A stretch of 64,000 nucleotides of DNA from Ga0077527 sp038316355 (lineage in GTDB: Bacteria > Pseudomonadota > Gammaproteobacteria > Burkholderiales > SG8-41): positions 1 to 64,000 of the forward strand of contig JBBQAO010000008.1 of the NCBI GenBank assembly GCA_038316355.1, in the 5' to 3' direction. Below, in pieces: positions 33,005 to 41,430 of the stretch. Below the pieces are notes generated by a model. The model was not told the origin of the DNA. It saw only the letters and a list, made by a program, of their open reading frames with translations, and ran no database searches. The position numbers and the translations under genes were made by a program. The stretch's first letter is position 1. Each line of letters opens with the position of its first letter.

Positions 33005-33385
33005 CTAATGCAGCACGCGCGGCACGGACAGCGTGAATTCGGGGATGGTGGCGTCGAAACGCGTGCCGTCTTCGGCCACCATCTGGTAGGCGCCGCGCAT
33101 TGTGCCGACCGATGTTGCCAGCACCGAGCCGCTGGTGTATTCGAAGCTCTCGCCGGGTTTCAGTTTTGGCTGGGCGCCCACCACGCCCTGGCCTTTGACT
33201 TCCTGCACCAGATTGTTGGCATCGGTGATGATCCAGTGACGGCTCAGGAGTTGTGCCGGCACCTCACCGGTGTTGGTGATGGTGATGGTGTAGGCGAAGG
33301 CGTAACGGTCGGCATCGGCGTCCGACTGTTCCGGGATATAGGTCGCGCGCGGAGCGACGCTGATTTGATATTTGTGTTCGGTCAT
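33005..33385 (-). CDS. apaG: ApaG domain protein
   Basis: Small fibronectin-type-III-like protein (126 aa) of the ApaG/Co2+-Mg2+ efflux family. Seen: YAFAYTITITNTGEVPAQLLSRHWIITDANN, VKGQGVVGAQPKLKPGESFEYTSG and MRGAYQMVAEDGTRFDATIPEF, covering the whole family length. ApaG is cytoplasmic; its biochemical role is unclear, although it is linked genetically to RNA dimethyltransferase and Ap4A hydrolase in enterics. Here it sits opposite rpe, as in several betaproteobacteria. Confidence 0.96.
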   Translation of the reverse strand: MTEHKYQISVAPRATYIPEQSDADADRYAFAYTITITNTGEVPAQLLSRHWIITDANNLVQEVKGQGVVGAQPKLKPGESFEYTSGSVLATSVGTMRGAYQMVAEDGTRFDATIPEFTLSVPRVLH

Positions 33386-33549
33386 GGCCGTATTCTCGCA
33401 TTCGCGGCGCGCCTGCGGAAGTTCTGTATCTTTGCTGCGAGTTTCGCTGCGGGCGGGAGTGGGTGAAAATGGACGGGAACGGGTAGAATTATCCCGTCAC
33501 TATCCAACGTTATCATCGGCATATCACCGTCATCAATCCGGATTCCGCC

Positions 33550-34212
33550 ATGACCCATCGCCTTGCGCCCAGCATCCTGTCCGCCGACTTTGCCCGTCTG
33601 GGTGAAGAAGTGCGGGCCGTGGTTGCCGCCGGTGCCGACCTGATCCATTTCGACGTCATGGACAATCACTACGTGCCCAATCTCACCATCGGGCCGCTGG
33701 TGTGCCAGGCGATCCGTCCGCTGGTCAAGGTGCCGATCGATGTCCATCTGATGGTTAAACCGGTGGATCGCATCGTGCCGGATTTCGCCAAAGCCGGTGC
33801 CAACATCATTTCCTTCCACCCGGAAGCTTCGGAACACATCGACCGCACCATCAGCCTGATCAAGGAACACGGCTGCAAGGCCGGGCTGGTGTTCAATCCG
33901 GCAACGCCGCTCGATTATCTCGACCACGTGCTCGACAAACTCGATCTGGTGCTGATCATGTCGGTGAATCCCGGCTTCGGCGGACAGGCCTTCATTCCCG
34001 GCGCGCTGGCTAAACTCGCTGAGGTGCGCAAACGCATCGACCAGAGCGGGCGCGACATCTGGCTCGAAGTGGATGGCGGCGTCAAAGCCGACAACATCGC
34101 TGAAATCGCCAAAGCCGGCGCGGATACTTTTGTCGCCGGCTCGGCGATATTCGGCACCAGCGACTACAAGGCCACCATCGCGACGATGCGCGCAGCGCTC
34201 GCCAAATCCTGA
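33550..34212 (+). CDS. rpe: Ribulose-phosphate 3-epimerase
   Basis: TIM-barrel epimerase (220 aa) that interconverts ribulose 5-phosphate and xylulose 5-phosphate in the pentose-phosphate and Calvin cycles. Complete motifs: APSILSADFARLGEE, HFDVMDNHYVPNLTIGP, VDVHLMV-type IDVHLMVKPVDRI, SVNPGFGGQAFIP, and WLEVDGGVKADNI, with metal-ligand His and Asp in place. It starts the plus-strand run rpe-gph-trpEGDC. With fbp at 50282 the organism has carbohydrate rearrangement enzymes; no Rubisco is seen in the window. Confidence 0.97.
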   Translation: MTHRLAPSILSADFARLGEEVRAVVAAGADLIHFDVMDNHYVPNLTIGPLVCQAIRPLVKVPIDVHLMVKPVDRIVPDFAKAGANIISFHPEASEHIDRTISLIKEHGCKAGLVFNPATPLDYLDHVLDKLDLVLIMSVNPGFGGQAFIPGALAKLAEVRKRIDQSGRDIWLEVDGGVKADNIAEIAKAGADTFVAGSAIFGTSDYKATIATMRAALAKS

Positions 34213-34278
34213 ACTCTCTGGCAGTGCAGCATCGCGGCGGCTGAGTCGCGCTGCCCTGTCGTTTGCTGCAACTGGATC

Positions 34279-34980
34279 ATGAACAATACACCGTCGAAAA
34301 AAACCTTTCCGATTGCCGTGCAAGCCGTGATGATCGATCTCGACGGCACTCTTCTCGATACCATTCCCGACCTCGCGGCCGCGATCAACCTGATGCTGGA
34401 AGCGCTGGGCCATGCGCCACTGCCGCTGGATACGGTGCGCACTTTTGTCGGCAAAGGCCTCCCGCGGTTGGTCGAGCGTGCGCTGGCCCGTGATATTGAC
34501 GGCCATGCCGACGCTGCGGCGATGGCACAGGCGCTGCCGGTGTTCGAGCGCTTCTACACCGAAGTCAACGGCCGTTACACCACGGTGTACCCGGGCGTAA
34601 GAGAAGGCCTGGAGCAGTTTCGCGCCGGCGGTTTCCCGCTGGCCTGTGTGACCAACAAGTCCGGCGCATTCACGCTGCCGCTGCTGGAGCGCATGGGCAT
34701 GGCGCCGTTTTTTGCGCAGACCATCTCAGGAGACACGCTGGCGCGCAAAAAACCCGATCCCATGCAGTTGCTGCATGCCTGCGCGCAGTTCGGTGTCGCG
34801 CCGGAGCAGATGCTGATGATTGGAGATTCCGTAAATGACGCGCAGGCGGCGCGCGCGGCGGGGTGCCCGGTATTCTGCGTGCCCTACGGTTACAACGAGG
34901 GACTGGCCGTGCAGAGCCTCGATGTTGATGCTATAGTAGGCGCGCTGACTGAATGTATCCCATTGATTAAAAAGGTTTAA
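34279..34980 (+). CDS. gph: Phosphoglycolate phosphatase
   Basis: HAD-family phosphatase (233 aa) that dephosphorylates 2-phosphoglycolate. Motif I is MIDLDGTLLDTIPDLAAAIN, the cap region has TFVGKGLPRLVERAL (typical for Gph), motif II is ACVTNKSGAF, and motif III/IV is KPDPMQLL ... MIGDSVNDAQAARAAG. It lies between rpe and the trp leader; the leader start comes two bases after its stop, so gph and trpE may share a transcript. Confidence 0.95.
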   Translation: MNNTPSKKTFPIAVQAVMIDLDGTLLDTIPDLAAAINLMLEALGHAPLPLDTVRTFVGKGLPRLVERALARDIDGHADAAAMAQALPVFERFYTEVNGRYTTVYPGVREGLEQFRAGGFPLACVTNKSGAFTLPLLERMGMAPFFAQTISGDTLARKKPDPMQLLHACAQFGVAPEQMLMIGDSVNDAQAARAAGCPVFCVPYGYNEGLAVQSLDVDAIVGALTECIPLIKKV

Positions 34981-34982
34981 TC

Positions 34983-35051
34983 GTGTTGCTCTCGATGAGG
35001 TTCGAAACGGTGTCTGGCGCCTGGCGCTGGCGTCGCGATTGGCGTTGCTGA
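34983..35051 (+). CDS. trpL: Tryptophan leader peptide (attenuator candidate)
   Basis: A 22-codon frame from GTG 34983 (or 18 codons from ATG 34995) ending GAWRWRRDWRC. It has three Trp codons at 35022, 35028 and 35040, far above chance, and stops 60 bases before the trpE ATG. AAAGG (34971-34975) lies seven bases before the GTG. Two competing folds are visible. A long-range stem pairs GAAACGG (35004-35010) with CCGTTTC (35075-35081) and GCCTGGC (35019-35025) with GCCAGGC (35061-35067). A local hairpin pairs GCGAT (35035-35039) with ATCGC (35051-35055). Ribosome stalling at Trp codons would choose between them. No classic terminator with a T run was found, so the mechanism is open. Confidence 0.75.
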   Translation: MLLSMRFETVSGAWRWRRDWRC

Positions 35052-35111
35052 TCGCACGTTGCCAGGCTGCTGTTCCGTTTCTGTACCCGACCTGTTTTCG
35101 TGGAGCAAGAC

Positions 35112-36602
35112 ATGACTGAATCTGAATTCGATCGACTCGCCGCTGCGGGTTACAACCGTGTGCCGGTGGTGCTCGAAACCTTTGCCGACCTCGACACGCC
35201 GCTGTCGATTTACCTGAAGCTCGCCAACCAGCCGTACAGTTATCTGCTGGAATCGGTGGTCGGCGGTGAACGTTTCGGCCGTTATTCCTTCATCGGACTT
35301 GCCGCTGCCGCCCGCATCGAAGTGCGTGACCATAGCTGTATCGAAGTCCGCGACGGCGTCGAGACGCTGCGCGAAGAAGCCGATGACCCGCTGGCCTTCG
35401 TCGAAAATTATCTGAAACGCTTCAAGGTCGCGACCGATCCGCGGCTGCCGCGGTTTTGCGGCGGGCTGGTCGGATATTTCGGCTACGACACCGTGCGTTA
35501 CATCGAAAAGCGGCTTGCTCGCAGCAACAAACGCGATGAACTTGGCACGCCGGACATCCTGCTGCTGGTGTCGGAAGAAATCGCCATCGTCGATAACCTG
35601 TCGGGCAAGCTGTCGCTGGTGGTGTATGCCGAACCGGGCAAACCCGGGGCTTATGCCGCGGCGCGTGCGCGTCTCGCGGTGTTGCTGGAAAAACTGCGCG
35701 CACCGGTGAAGTTGCCGGAAAGCGTGCCGGTGAAATCCGAACCCGCGGTATCCGGGTTCGGCGAGGCGGCCTATTACCAGGCGGTGGAGCGCGCGAAAAA
35801 ATACATTTTTGAAGGCGACATCATGCAGGTAGTGCCGTCACAGCGCATGAGCAAGCCCTTCCATGCCTCGCCGCTGTCGCTGTATCGCGCGTTGCGTGCA
35901 TTGAACCCCTCGCCGTACATGTTCTGCTTCAACTTTGGTGATTTCCATGTCGTCGGCGCTTCACCGGAAATCCTCGCTCGCCTTGAGGGCGACGTGGTTA
36001 CGGTGCGTCCGATTGCCGGCACGCGCCGTCGCGGTGCCACGCCGGAAGAAGATGCCGCGCTGGCAACGGAACTGCTGGCGGATGCCAAGGAGCGCGCCGA
36101 ACACCTGATGCTGGTCGATCTCGGCCGCAATGACGCGGGGCGTGTCGCCCAAACCGGCAGCGTCAAGGTCACCGAACAGATGATCATCGAGCGTTATTCG
36201 CATGTCATGCACATCGTGTCCAGTGTCGAGGCCAAACTGAAACCGGGGCTCAACGCGATCGACGTACTGCGCGCGACTTTTCCGGCGGGCACGGTGTCGG
36301 GCGCGCCCAAGGTGCGGGCGATGGAAATCATCGACGAGCTGGAACCGGTCAAACGCAGCATCTATGCCGGGGCGGTTGGTTATCTTGGTTTCCACGGCAA
36401 TATGGACGTGGCGATTGCCTTGCGCACGGCGGTGATCAAGGACGGCAGACTGCATGTGCAGGCGGGCGGCGGTGTGGTTGCCGACTCGCAGCCCGAAGCC
36501 GAATGGCAGGAAACCCAGAGCAAGGCGCGGGCCCTGCTGCGCGCAGCCGAGATTGCCGAAGCCGGCCTGGATACACGATTAGATTCGCTTGGTCGGGATT
36601 GA
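35112..36602 (+). CDS. trpE: Anthranilate synthase component I
   Basis: Chorismate-binding subunit (496 aa) of anthranilate synthase, which makes anthranilate from chorismate with ammonia supplied by TrpG. The N-terminal regulatory part has the Trp-binding text SYLLESVVGGERFGRYSFIG. The catalytic part has YMFCFNFGDFHVVGASPEIL, RPIAGTRRRGATPEED, LVDLGRNDAGRVAQ and ATFPAGTVSGAPKVRAMEIID. The ATG at 35112 is chosen because GGAG precedes it; the GTG at 35100 in the same frame would add four residues. It is preceded by a Trp-rich leader peptide, so it is probably controlled by tryptophan supply. Confidence 0.97.
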   Translation: MTESEFDRLAAAGYNRVPVVLETFADLDTPLSIYLKLANQPYSYLLESVVGGERFGRYSFIGLAAAARIEVRDHSCIEVRDGVETLREEADDPLAFVENYLKRFKVATDPRLPRFCGGLVGYFGYDTVRYIEKRLARSNKRDELGTPDILLLVSEEIAIVDNLSGKLSLVVYAEPGKPGAYAAARARLAVLLEKLRAPVKLPESVPVKSEPAVSGFGEAAYYQAVERAKKYIFEGDIMQVVPSQRMSKPFHASPLSLYRALRALNPSPYMFCFNFGDFHVVGASPEILARLEGDVVTVRPIAGTRRRGATPEEDAALATELLADAKERAEHLMLVDLGRNDAGRVAQTGSVKVTEQMIIERYSHVMHIVSSVEAKLKPGLNAIDVLRATFPAGTVSGAPKVRAMEIIDELEPVKRSIYAGAVGYLGFHGNMDVAIALRTAVIKDGRLHVQAGGGVVADSQPEAEWQETQSKARALLRAAEIAEAGLDTRLDSLGRD

Positions 36603-36612
36603 GGGGATCACC

Positions 36613-37182
36613 ATGCTGCTGATGATCGATAATTACGATTCTTTCACCTACAACCTGGTGCAGTATTTCGGTGAGCTTGGCGAAGAAGTTGTGGTGCACC
36701 GCAATGACGAAATCACGCTGGCAGACATCGCCCGGCTCCAGCCGGGGCGCATCGTGGTGTCGCCGGGGCCGTGCACGCCAAATGAGGCGGGCGTGTCGGT
36801 GCCGCTGATCAAGGAATTTGCCGGGAAAATTCCCATCCTCGGTGTCTGCCTCGGGCACCAGAGCATCGGCCAGGCGTTCGGCGGGAAAATTGTTCATGCA
36901 CGGCAGTTGATGCATGGCAAGACCTCGCCGATCCAGCATGAAGGCGCAGGGGTGTTTCGCGGGTTGCCGCGACCGTTTTCGGCGACGCGTTACCATTCGC
37001 TGGTGATCGAACGCAACAGCCTGCCCGATTGCCTGGCGGTGACGGCCTGGACGGATGACGGCGAGATCATGGGGGTGCGCCACAAGACGCTGGCGGTCGA
37101 GGGTGTGCAGTTTCACCCGGAATCAATACTGACCGAGCATGGCCACCAGATGCTGAAGAACTTTCTTGAGGAAAAACGCTGA
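36613..37182 (+). CDS. trpG: Anthranilate synthase component II (glutamine amidotransferase)
   Basis: Class I glutamine amidotransferase (189 aa) feeding ammonia to TrpE. The nucleophile Cys is in ILGVCLGHQSIGQAFGG and the His-Glu pair in EGVQFHPESILTEHG; the oxyanion text SPGPCTPNEAG is present. The start at 36613 follows GAGGGG by about six bases; the longer frame begins inside trpE. The stop TGA shares one base with the trpD ATG. In many bacteria the same subunit also serves aminodeoxychorismate synthase. Confidence 0.97.
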   Translation: MLLMIDNYDSFTYNLVQYFGELGEEVVVHRNDEITLADIARLQPGRIVVSPGPCTPNEAGVSVPLIKEFAGKIPILGVCLGHQSIGQAFGGKIVHARQLMHGKTSPIQHEGAGVFRGLPRPFSATRYHSLVIERNSLPDCLAVTAWTDDGEIMGVRHKTLAVEGVQFHPESILTEHGHQMLKNFLEEKR

Positions 37183-38204
37183 TGAAGCCGCAGGAAGCGC
37201 TGACGCGCATCATTGAGCATCGCGAAATTTTTCACGACGAGATGCTGTCGCTGATGCGACAGATCATGAGTGGCGAGGTGTCGCCAGTGCTGATTGCCGC
37301 AATCATATCCGGGCTGCGCGTCAAAAAGGAAACCATCGGCGAAATCGCTGCTGCAGCGACGGTGATGCGCGAATTTGCCACCACGGTGCCGGTACCCGAT
37401 GCGCTGGAAGTGATCGATACCTGCGGCACTGGTGGCGACTCGGCACATACCTTCAACGTGTCGACAGCGGCGATGTTTGTCGCCGCAGCGGCCGGCGCAA
37501 AAATCGCCAAACATGGCGGTCGTTCGGTCTCCAGCAAATCCGGCAGCGCCGACGTATTGGAGCTTCTCGGTGTGAACATCAACCTGAAACCGGAAACGGT
37601 GGCGGAATCGATTGCCGCAACCGGCATCGGATTCATGTTCGCCCCCAACCACCACAGTGCAATGAAACATGCCGCGCCGGTGCGCCGCGAACTCGGTGTT
37701 AAAACCATATTCAACATTCTCGGACCGCTGACCAATCCGGCGGGTGCGAAACAACAGGTGATGGGCGTGTTTCATCCTGATCTGGTCGGCATCCAGGCGC
37801 GGGTGCTGCAGCGGCTGGGCAGCCGCCGCGTGATGATCGTGCACGGACTGGAAGGCCTCGACGAGCTGTCGATCAGCGGGCCGACGGCGGTGGGTGAGCT
37901 GAAAGACGGTCAGGTGCGCGAATACATGGTGACGCCGGCGGACGTCGGCCTGAAAAGCCATAACAATGCGGCGATCCGTGTCGAAGGCGTCGAGCAGTCG
38001 CGCGACATGCTCTTGGGCGCGCTGGAGAACAAGCCGGGTGCAGCGCGCGACATTGTTGCGCTTAATGCCGGAGCGAGTATTTATGTCGCCGGACTGGCGC
38101 CGACGCTGATCGAGGGTGTCAAAAAAGCACTGGCCGTACTCGACAGCGGTGCGGCGCGTAAAAAACTCGACCAGTTCGTCGCGTTCGCCAAAAACCATGG
38201 CTGA
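37182..38204 (+). CDS. trpD: Anthranilate phosphoribosyltransferase
   Basis: Transfers phosphoribose from PRPP to anthranilate (340 aa, second step of tryptophan synthesis). PRPP-binding motif DTCGTGGDSAHTFNVST, the KHGGRSVSSKSGSADVLELLG block, the anthranilate site NHHSAMKHAAPVRRELG, and the Mg2+ residues in HGLEGLDELSISGP are complete. It overlaps trpG by one base and trpC by eight, which indicates a tightly coupled operon. Confidence 0.97.
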   Translation: MKPQEALTRIIEHREIFHDEMLSLMRQIMSGEVSPVLIAAIISGLRVKKETIGEIAAAATVMREFATTVPVPDALEVIDTCGTGGDSAHTFNVSTAAMFVAAAAGAKIAKHGGRSVSSKSGSADVLELLGVNINLKPETVAESIAATGIGFMFAPNHHSAMKHAAPVRRELGVKTIFNILGPLTNPAGAKQQVMGVFHPDLVGIQARVLQRLGSRRVMIVHGLEGLDELSISGPTAVGELKDGQVREYMVTPADVGLKSHNNAAIRVEGVEQSRDMLLGALENKPGAARDIVALNAGASIYVAGLAPTLIEGVKKALAVLDSGAARKKLDQFVAFAKNHG

Positions 38205-38994
38205 TATCCTGCAACGCATACTCGCGGTTAAGGCGCAGGAAATCAGCGCAGCGCAGGCGCATGTGTCGCCGGCGCAGATGCAGGCGGCAGCACGGGCCGC
38301 AGCACCGGCGCGCGATTTTGCCGGAGCGCTGCGCGCAAAAATCGCTGCCGGCAAACCAGCGGTGATTGCCGAAGTCAAAAAAGCCAGTCCGAGCAAGGGC
38401 GTGCTGCGCGAACAGTTTGATCCGGCAACGATAGCCGTAACCTACGAACGCCACGGCGCCGCCTGCCTGTCGGTGCTGACCGACAGCCAGTTTTTCCAGG
38501 GCAAGCTCGACGACCTGAAAGCTGCGCGCGGTGCCTGCCGGCTGCCGGTGCTGCGCAAGGATTTCATGATGGATCCGTACCAGGTCTACGAGGCACGCGC
38601 CGCCGGCGCCGACTGCATCCTGCTGATCGTCGCTGCACTCGAGGCCGGGCGCATGTGCGAACTCGAAGCCACGGCCCACGAACTGGGCATGGCGGTGCTG
38701 GTGGAAGTACATGATGGCGCTGAGCTGGATGCGGCGCTGGTCCTCAAGACACCGCTGATCGGTGTCAACAACCGCAACCTGCGCACCTTCGAGACCACGC
38801 TGGAAACCACACTGGGCCTGCTGCAGAAAATTCCGGCGGAGCGGCTGGTGATCACCGAAAGCGGCATCCTCAGGCCGCAGGATGTGGAAAAAATGCGTGC
38901 GCATGATGTGAATGGTTTCCTGGTCGGCGAGGCGTTCATGCGCGCTGCCGATCCGGGTGCCGAGCTGGAACGCCTGTTCGGCAGGGCGGCCTGA
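38197..38994 (+). CDS. trpC: Indole-3-glycerol phosphate synthase
   Basis: TIM-barrel enzyme (265 aa) that closes the indole ring in tryptophan synthesis. Seen: VIAEVKKASPSKGVLRE, LSVLTDSQFFQG, PVLRKDFMMDPYQVYEARAAGADCILLI, VEVHDGAELDAAL, GVNNRNLRTFE and ITESGILRPQDV. It is not fused to TrpF. The ATG at 38197 overlaps the end of trpD by eight bases. No trpF, trpB or trpA is present here, so the pathway is split, as is common in betaproteobacteria. Confidence 0.97.
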   Translation: MADILQRILAVKAQEISAAQAHVSPAQMQAAARAAAPARDFAGALRAKIAAGKPAVIAEVKKASPSKGVLREQFDPATIAVTYERHGAACLSVLTDSQFFQGKLDDLKAARGACRLPVLRKDFMMDPYQVYEARAAGADCILLIVAALEAGRMCELEATAHELGMAVLVEVHDGAELDAALVLKTPLIGVNNRNLRTFETTLETTLGLLQKIPAERLVITESGILRPQDVEKMRAHDVNGFLVGEAFMRAADPGAELERLFGRAA

Positions 38995-38996
38995 GC

Positions 38997-39623
38997 ATGC
39001 TGCGCATCGACGAACTGATCATCGGTTTTGACAAGGGGCTGCGCACGCTGTTTGCGCCGGCGCGCAGCACGCGCCCGATTCCCGGGGACACCCTGCCGGA
39101 TGGCGACATGGATACCGCACAGCGCGCGCTGGCAGCGGCGCTGATGCGCGTCAATCACAGCGGCGAAATCTGCGCCCAGGCCTTGTACCAGGGCCAGGCG
39201 CTGACCGCACGCGACTCAACGGCGCGTGCCGCGCTGGAAGCGGCGGCGCAGGAAGAAACCGAACATCTGGCATGGACCGAGCGGCGCATTGCCGAATTGG
39301 GTGGCCGCAAAAGCCTGTTCAATCCGCTGTGGTACGCCGGATCGTTTGCGATCGGCGCGGCTGCGGGCGCCCTGGGCGACAAATGGAATCTCGGATTCCT
39401 TGCCGAAACCGAACGGCAGGTCGAGCGCCATCTTGAAGGCCATCTCGCGCGCCTGCCGGAGACGGACCGCAAAAGCCGTGCGATCGTGGAGCAGATGTGC
39501 GCAGATGAAGCGCGCCATGCCCGTACTGCGCGCCAGCATGGCGGCGCGGAACTGCCGGCGCCGGTCAAGGCGGCGATGCAAGCTTCGTCAAAGGTGATGA
39601 CCGGAGCCGCGTTCCTGCTGTAA
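38997..39623 (+). CDS. coq7: 3-demethoxyubiquinol 3-hydroxylase, Coq7 type
   Basis: Di-iron carboxylate oxygenase (208 aa) for a late hydroxylation in ubiquinone synthesis, replacing UbiF in many proteobacteria. Ligands can be picked out as Glu in RVNHSGEICAQ, Glu/His in QEETEHLAWTERR, Glu in ERHLEGHL, and Glu/His in CADEARHART. The C-terminal hydrophobic patch may dip into the membrane. It starts two bases after trpC and may share its transcript. The UbiH/UbiF-like gene at 20252 could do another step of the same pathway. Confidence 0.93.
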   Translation: MLRIDELIIGFDKGLRTLFAPARSTRPIPGDTLPDGDMDTAQRALAAALMRVNHSGEICAQALYQGQALTARDSTARAALEAAAQEETEHLAWTERRIAELGGRKSLFNPLWYAGSFAIGAAAGALGDKWNLGFLAETERQVERHLEGHLARLPETDRKSRAIVEQMCADEARHARTARQHGGAELPAPVKAAMQASSKVMTGAAFLL

Positions 39624-39643
39624 CGCGGTGCTTAAATTTAAAC

Positions 39644-40066
39644 TTAAGCTTCCGCTTCGCGGATCTCGAAGTCGTGGGTAATCGCTGCGGTTTTGCCCAG
39701 CATGATCGATGCCGAACAATATTTTTCCGCCGACAGATGTACTGCGCGCCCGACCTGGGCCGCCTTCAGGCCGCGGCCGGTGATGATGAAGTGGAAGTGG
39801 ATTTTGGTGAACACCTTGGGATCTTCGGCGGCGCGTTCGGAGTCGATTTCCAGCACGCAATCGGTGACTGGCGCGCGCGATTTGCGCAGGATGTGCATCA
39901 CGTCATAGGCGGTGCAGCCGCCGGTGCCCATCAGCACCACTTCCATCGGCCGCGGCCCCAGATCGCGACCGCCGCCTTCCGGCGCGCCGTCAATCACCAG
40001 CGCATGGCCGCTGCCCGACTCGGCGACAAAACTGACGTTCTCGATCCACTTGATGCGTGCTTTCAT
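39644..40066 (-). CDS. OsmC/Ohr-family protein
   Basis: Small redox protein (140 aa) of the OsmC family. The first active-site Cys is in LMGTGGCTAYDVMHIL and the second in EKYCSASIML. E. coli YhfA has the same length and C-x-S-x layout, so this is closer to the YhfA group than to true peroxidases OsmC or Ohr. Start at ATG 40066; a TTG a few codons upstream would overlap the ydcF-like stop. It ends only 20 bases from the coq7 stop on the other strand. Confidence 0.9.
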   Translation of the reverse strand: MKARIKWIENVSFVAESGSGHALVIDGAPEGGGRDLGPRPMEVVLMGTGGCTAYDVMHILRKSRAPVTDCVLEIDSERAAEDPKVFTKIHFHFIITGRGLKAAQVGRAVHLSAEKYCSASIMLGKTAAITHDFEIREAEA

Positions 40067-40080
40067 GCCGGCCCCCGCGA

Positions 40081-40842
40081 TCAACCCGGTAAAATGAGGC
40101 GCAAACGATACCAGACTATGCCGATGATTTCGTGGAAAAACAGCGCGCTGTCGCGCAGTGCCAGCGCACTTGGCAGAAAATCAAGTATCGTCGTCCGGTA
40201 ACGCGTGGTGTAGCCCGTTGCCGCCGGCACGACCTGAAATCCGGCGGCCTCGAAAACGAGCTGTGCGCGCGGCATGTGCCAGGCGTGGGTGACGAGGTGG
40301 ATGCTGCGAATGTTCTCGGCGGCCAGCATGCGGTAACTCAGGCGGGCGTTTTCCAGTGTATTGGCGGAGCCGCCCTCGACCCAGCGTACCGGTACGGAAA
40401 ATTCCTGCTGCAGCGTGCTTTGCATCAGTTCCGCCTCGGTCTGCGGGCTGCCCTCGGGGCTGCCGCCGCTGACGAGCATGGGCAGTCCGGTCCGGCGCTG
40501 CAGATGGGCGGCGTAACGCAGCCGCACCAGCGTGGCTCCGCGCACAGTGTTGCCGCCGTACTCCGGCGCGGCGTGAGACTTGCCGCCGCCCAGCACGACA
40601 ATCGCAGCCACAGCAGCGCCGTCGTTCGTGGCGGGTGACCGGTCTTGCAGGGTGGAGAGCAGTGCGTCTGCAGCCAGCGGCATCGACAACACATACAGCG
40701 CGACCAGACCGCCGGCGAGCAGGCCCTTACCGAGGCGGGGTTGCGTCCGCCGCAACGCCAGACCCCCCGCCATGAGCAGAATCAGGACGCCCGGGGGCAG
40801 CAGCAGCGCAAGCAGTGTATTAGTCAGTTGCCATGACAGCAT
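40081..40842 (-). CDS. YdcF/SanA-family membrane protein (DUF218)
   Basis: DUF218 protein (253 aa). Two N-terminal hydrophobic segments (LLALLLPPGVLILLMAGGL and LLAGGLVALYVLSMPLAADAL) precede the DUF218 domain with VVLGGGKSHAAPEYGG, RLRYAAHLQRRTGLPMLVSGG and VTHAWHMPRAQLVFEAAGF. Related proteins (ElyC, SanA) act in envelope integrity at the inner membrane; the enzymatic reaction is not known. It overlaps no gene and ends 15 bases before the OsmC-like start. Confidence 0.85.
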   Translation of the reverse strand: MLSWQLTNTLLALLLPPGVLILLMAGGLALRRTQPRLGKGLLAGGLVALYVLSMPLAADALLSTLQDRSPATNDGAAVAAIVVLGGGKSHAAPEYGGNTVRGATLVRLRYAAHLQRRTGLPMLVSGGSPEGSPQTEAELMQSTLQQEFSVPVRWVEGGSANTLENARLSYRMLAAENIRSIHLVTHAWHMPRAQLVFEAAGFQVVPAATGYTTRYRTTILDFLPSALALRDSALFFHEIIGIVWYRLRLILPG

Positions 40843-40853
40843 GACATTAAACC

Positions 40854-40869
40854 ATTGTTTTTAAACAAT
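40854..40869. promoter_or_regulatory. 16-bp palindrome upstream of the ydcF-like gene
   Basis: ATTGTTT, two T, AAACAAT: a perfect palindrome 11 bases before the minus-strand start of the ydcF-like gene and about 50 bases before the rplM promoter. The position suits an operator or an A/T-rich core promoter, but no factor can be named. Confidence 0.35.
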
Positions 40870-40920
40870 TATTTGCCTTGGAGCAGTGGTACTGTCCCGT
40901 ATCCGGGAGGTGCTAGAAGT

Positions 40921-40950
40921 TTGACACATCCGCTTGATTTCCCATAGAAT
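40921..40950 (+). promoter_or_regulatory. Sigma-70 promoter of rplM-rpsI
   Basis: A consensus TTGACA box (40921-40926), an 18-base spacer and TAGAAT (40945-40950), 40 bases before the rplM start. This is the best sigma-70 match noticed in the window and fits a highly expressed ribosomal-protein operon. Confidence 0.8.
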
Positions 40951-40990
40951 TCGCGGTTTCCCCGAATCACGAGAACGCGCTGGAACAAGC

Positions 40991-41419
40991 ATGAAAACCT
41001 ATTCCGCTAAACCGCACGAAATCAAACGCGACTGGTACGTAGTCGACGCCTCCGACAAAGTACTGGGTCGGCTCGCCGCGGGAATCGCACATCGCCTGCG
41101 TGGTAAACACAAGCCCGAGTTCACCCGCCACATCGACACCGGTGATTTTATCGTCGTCGTCAACGTCGACAAGCTGCGCGTGACCGGCAACAAGGCCAAG
41201 GACAAGCTCTACAACCGCCACAGCGGTTATCCCGGCGGCCTGTACACCACCAGCTTTGAAAAAATGCAGGAAAAATTTCCGGCGCGCGTGCTGGAAAAAG
41301 CGGTTAAGGGCATGCTGCCCAAGGGACCGCTCGGCTACGCGATGCTGAAAAAGATGAAAGCCTATGTGGGTACCGATCACCCGCATACCGCGCAACAGCC
41401 CAAGACTCTCGAAATCTAG
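40991..41419 (+). CDS. rplM: Large ribosomal subunit protein uL13
   Basis: 50S protein L13 (142 aa), an early assembly protein binding 23S rRNA. It begins MKTYSAKPHEIKRDWYVVDA and contains the family signature KGMLPKGPLGYAMLKKMKAYVG; it ends HPHTAQQPKTLEI. The start at 40991 gives the normal length; the longer frame runs into the promoter. rpsI follows by 11 bases, the usual pair. Confidence 0.98.
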   Translation: MKTYSAKPHEIKRDWYVVDASDKVLGRLAAGIAHRLRGKHKPEFTRHIDTGDFIVVVNVDKLRVTGNKAKDKLYNRHSGYPGGLYTTSFEKMQEKFPARVLEKAVKGMLPKGPLGYAMLKKMKAYVGTDHPHTAQQPKTLEI

Positions 41420-41430
41420 GATCACAGACC

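Noticed and set aside
39630..39649. GCTTAA/TTAAGC hairpin between coq7 and the OsmC-like gene as a terminator
   Set aside because: Short AT-only stem without a T tract; overlaps the OsmC-like stop.
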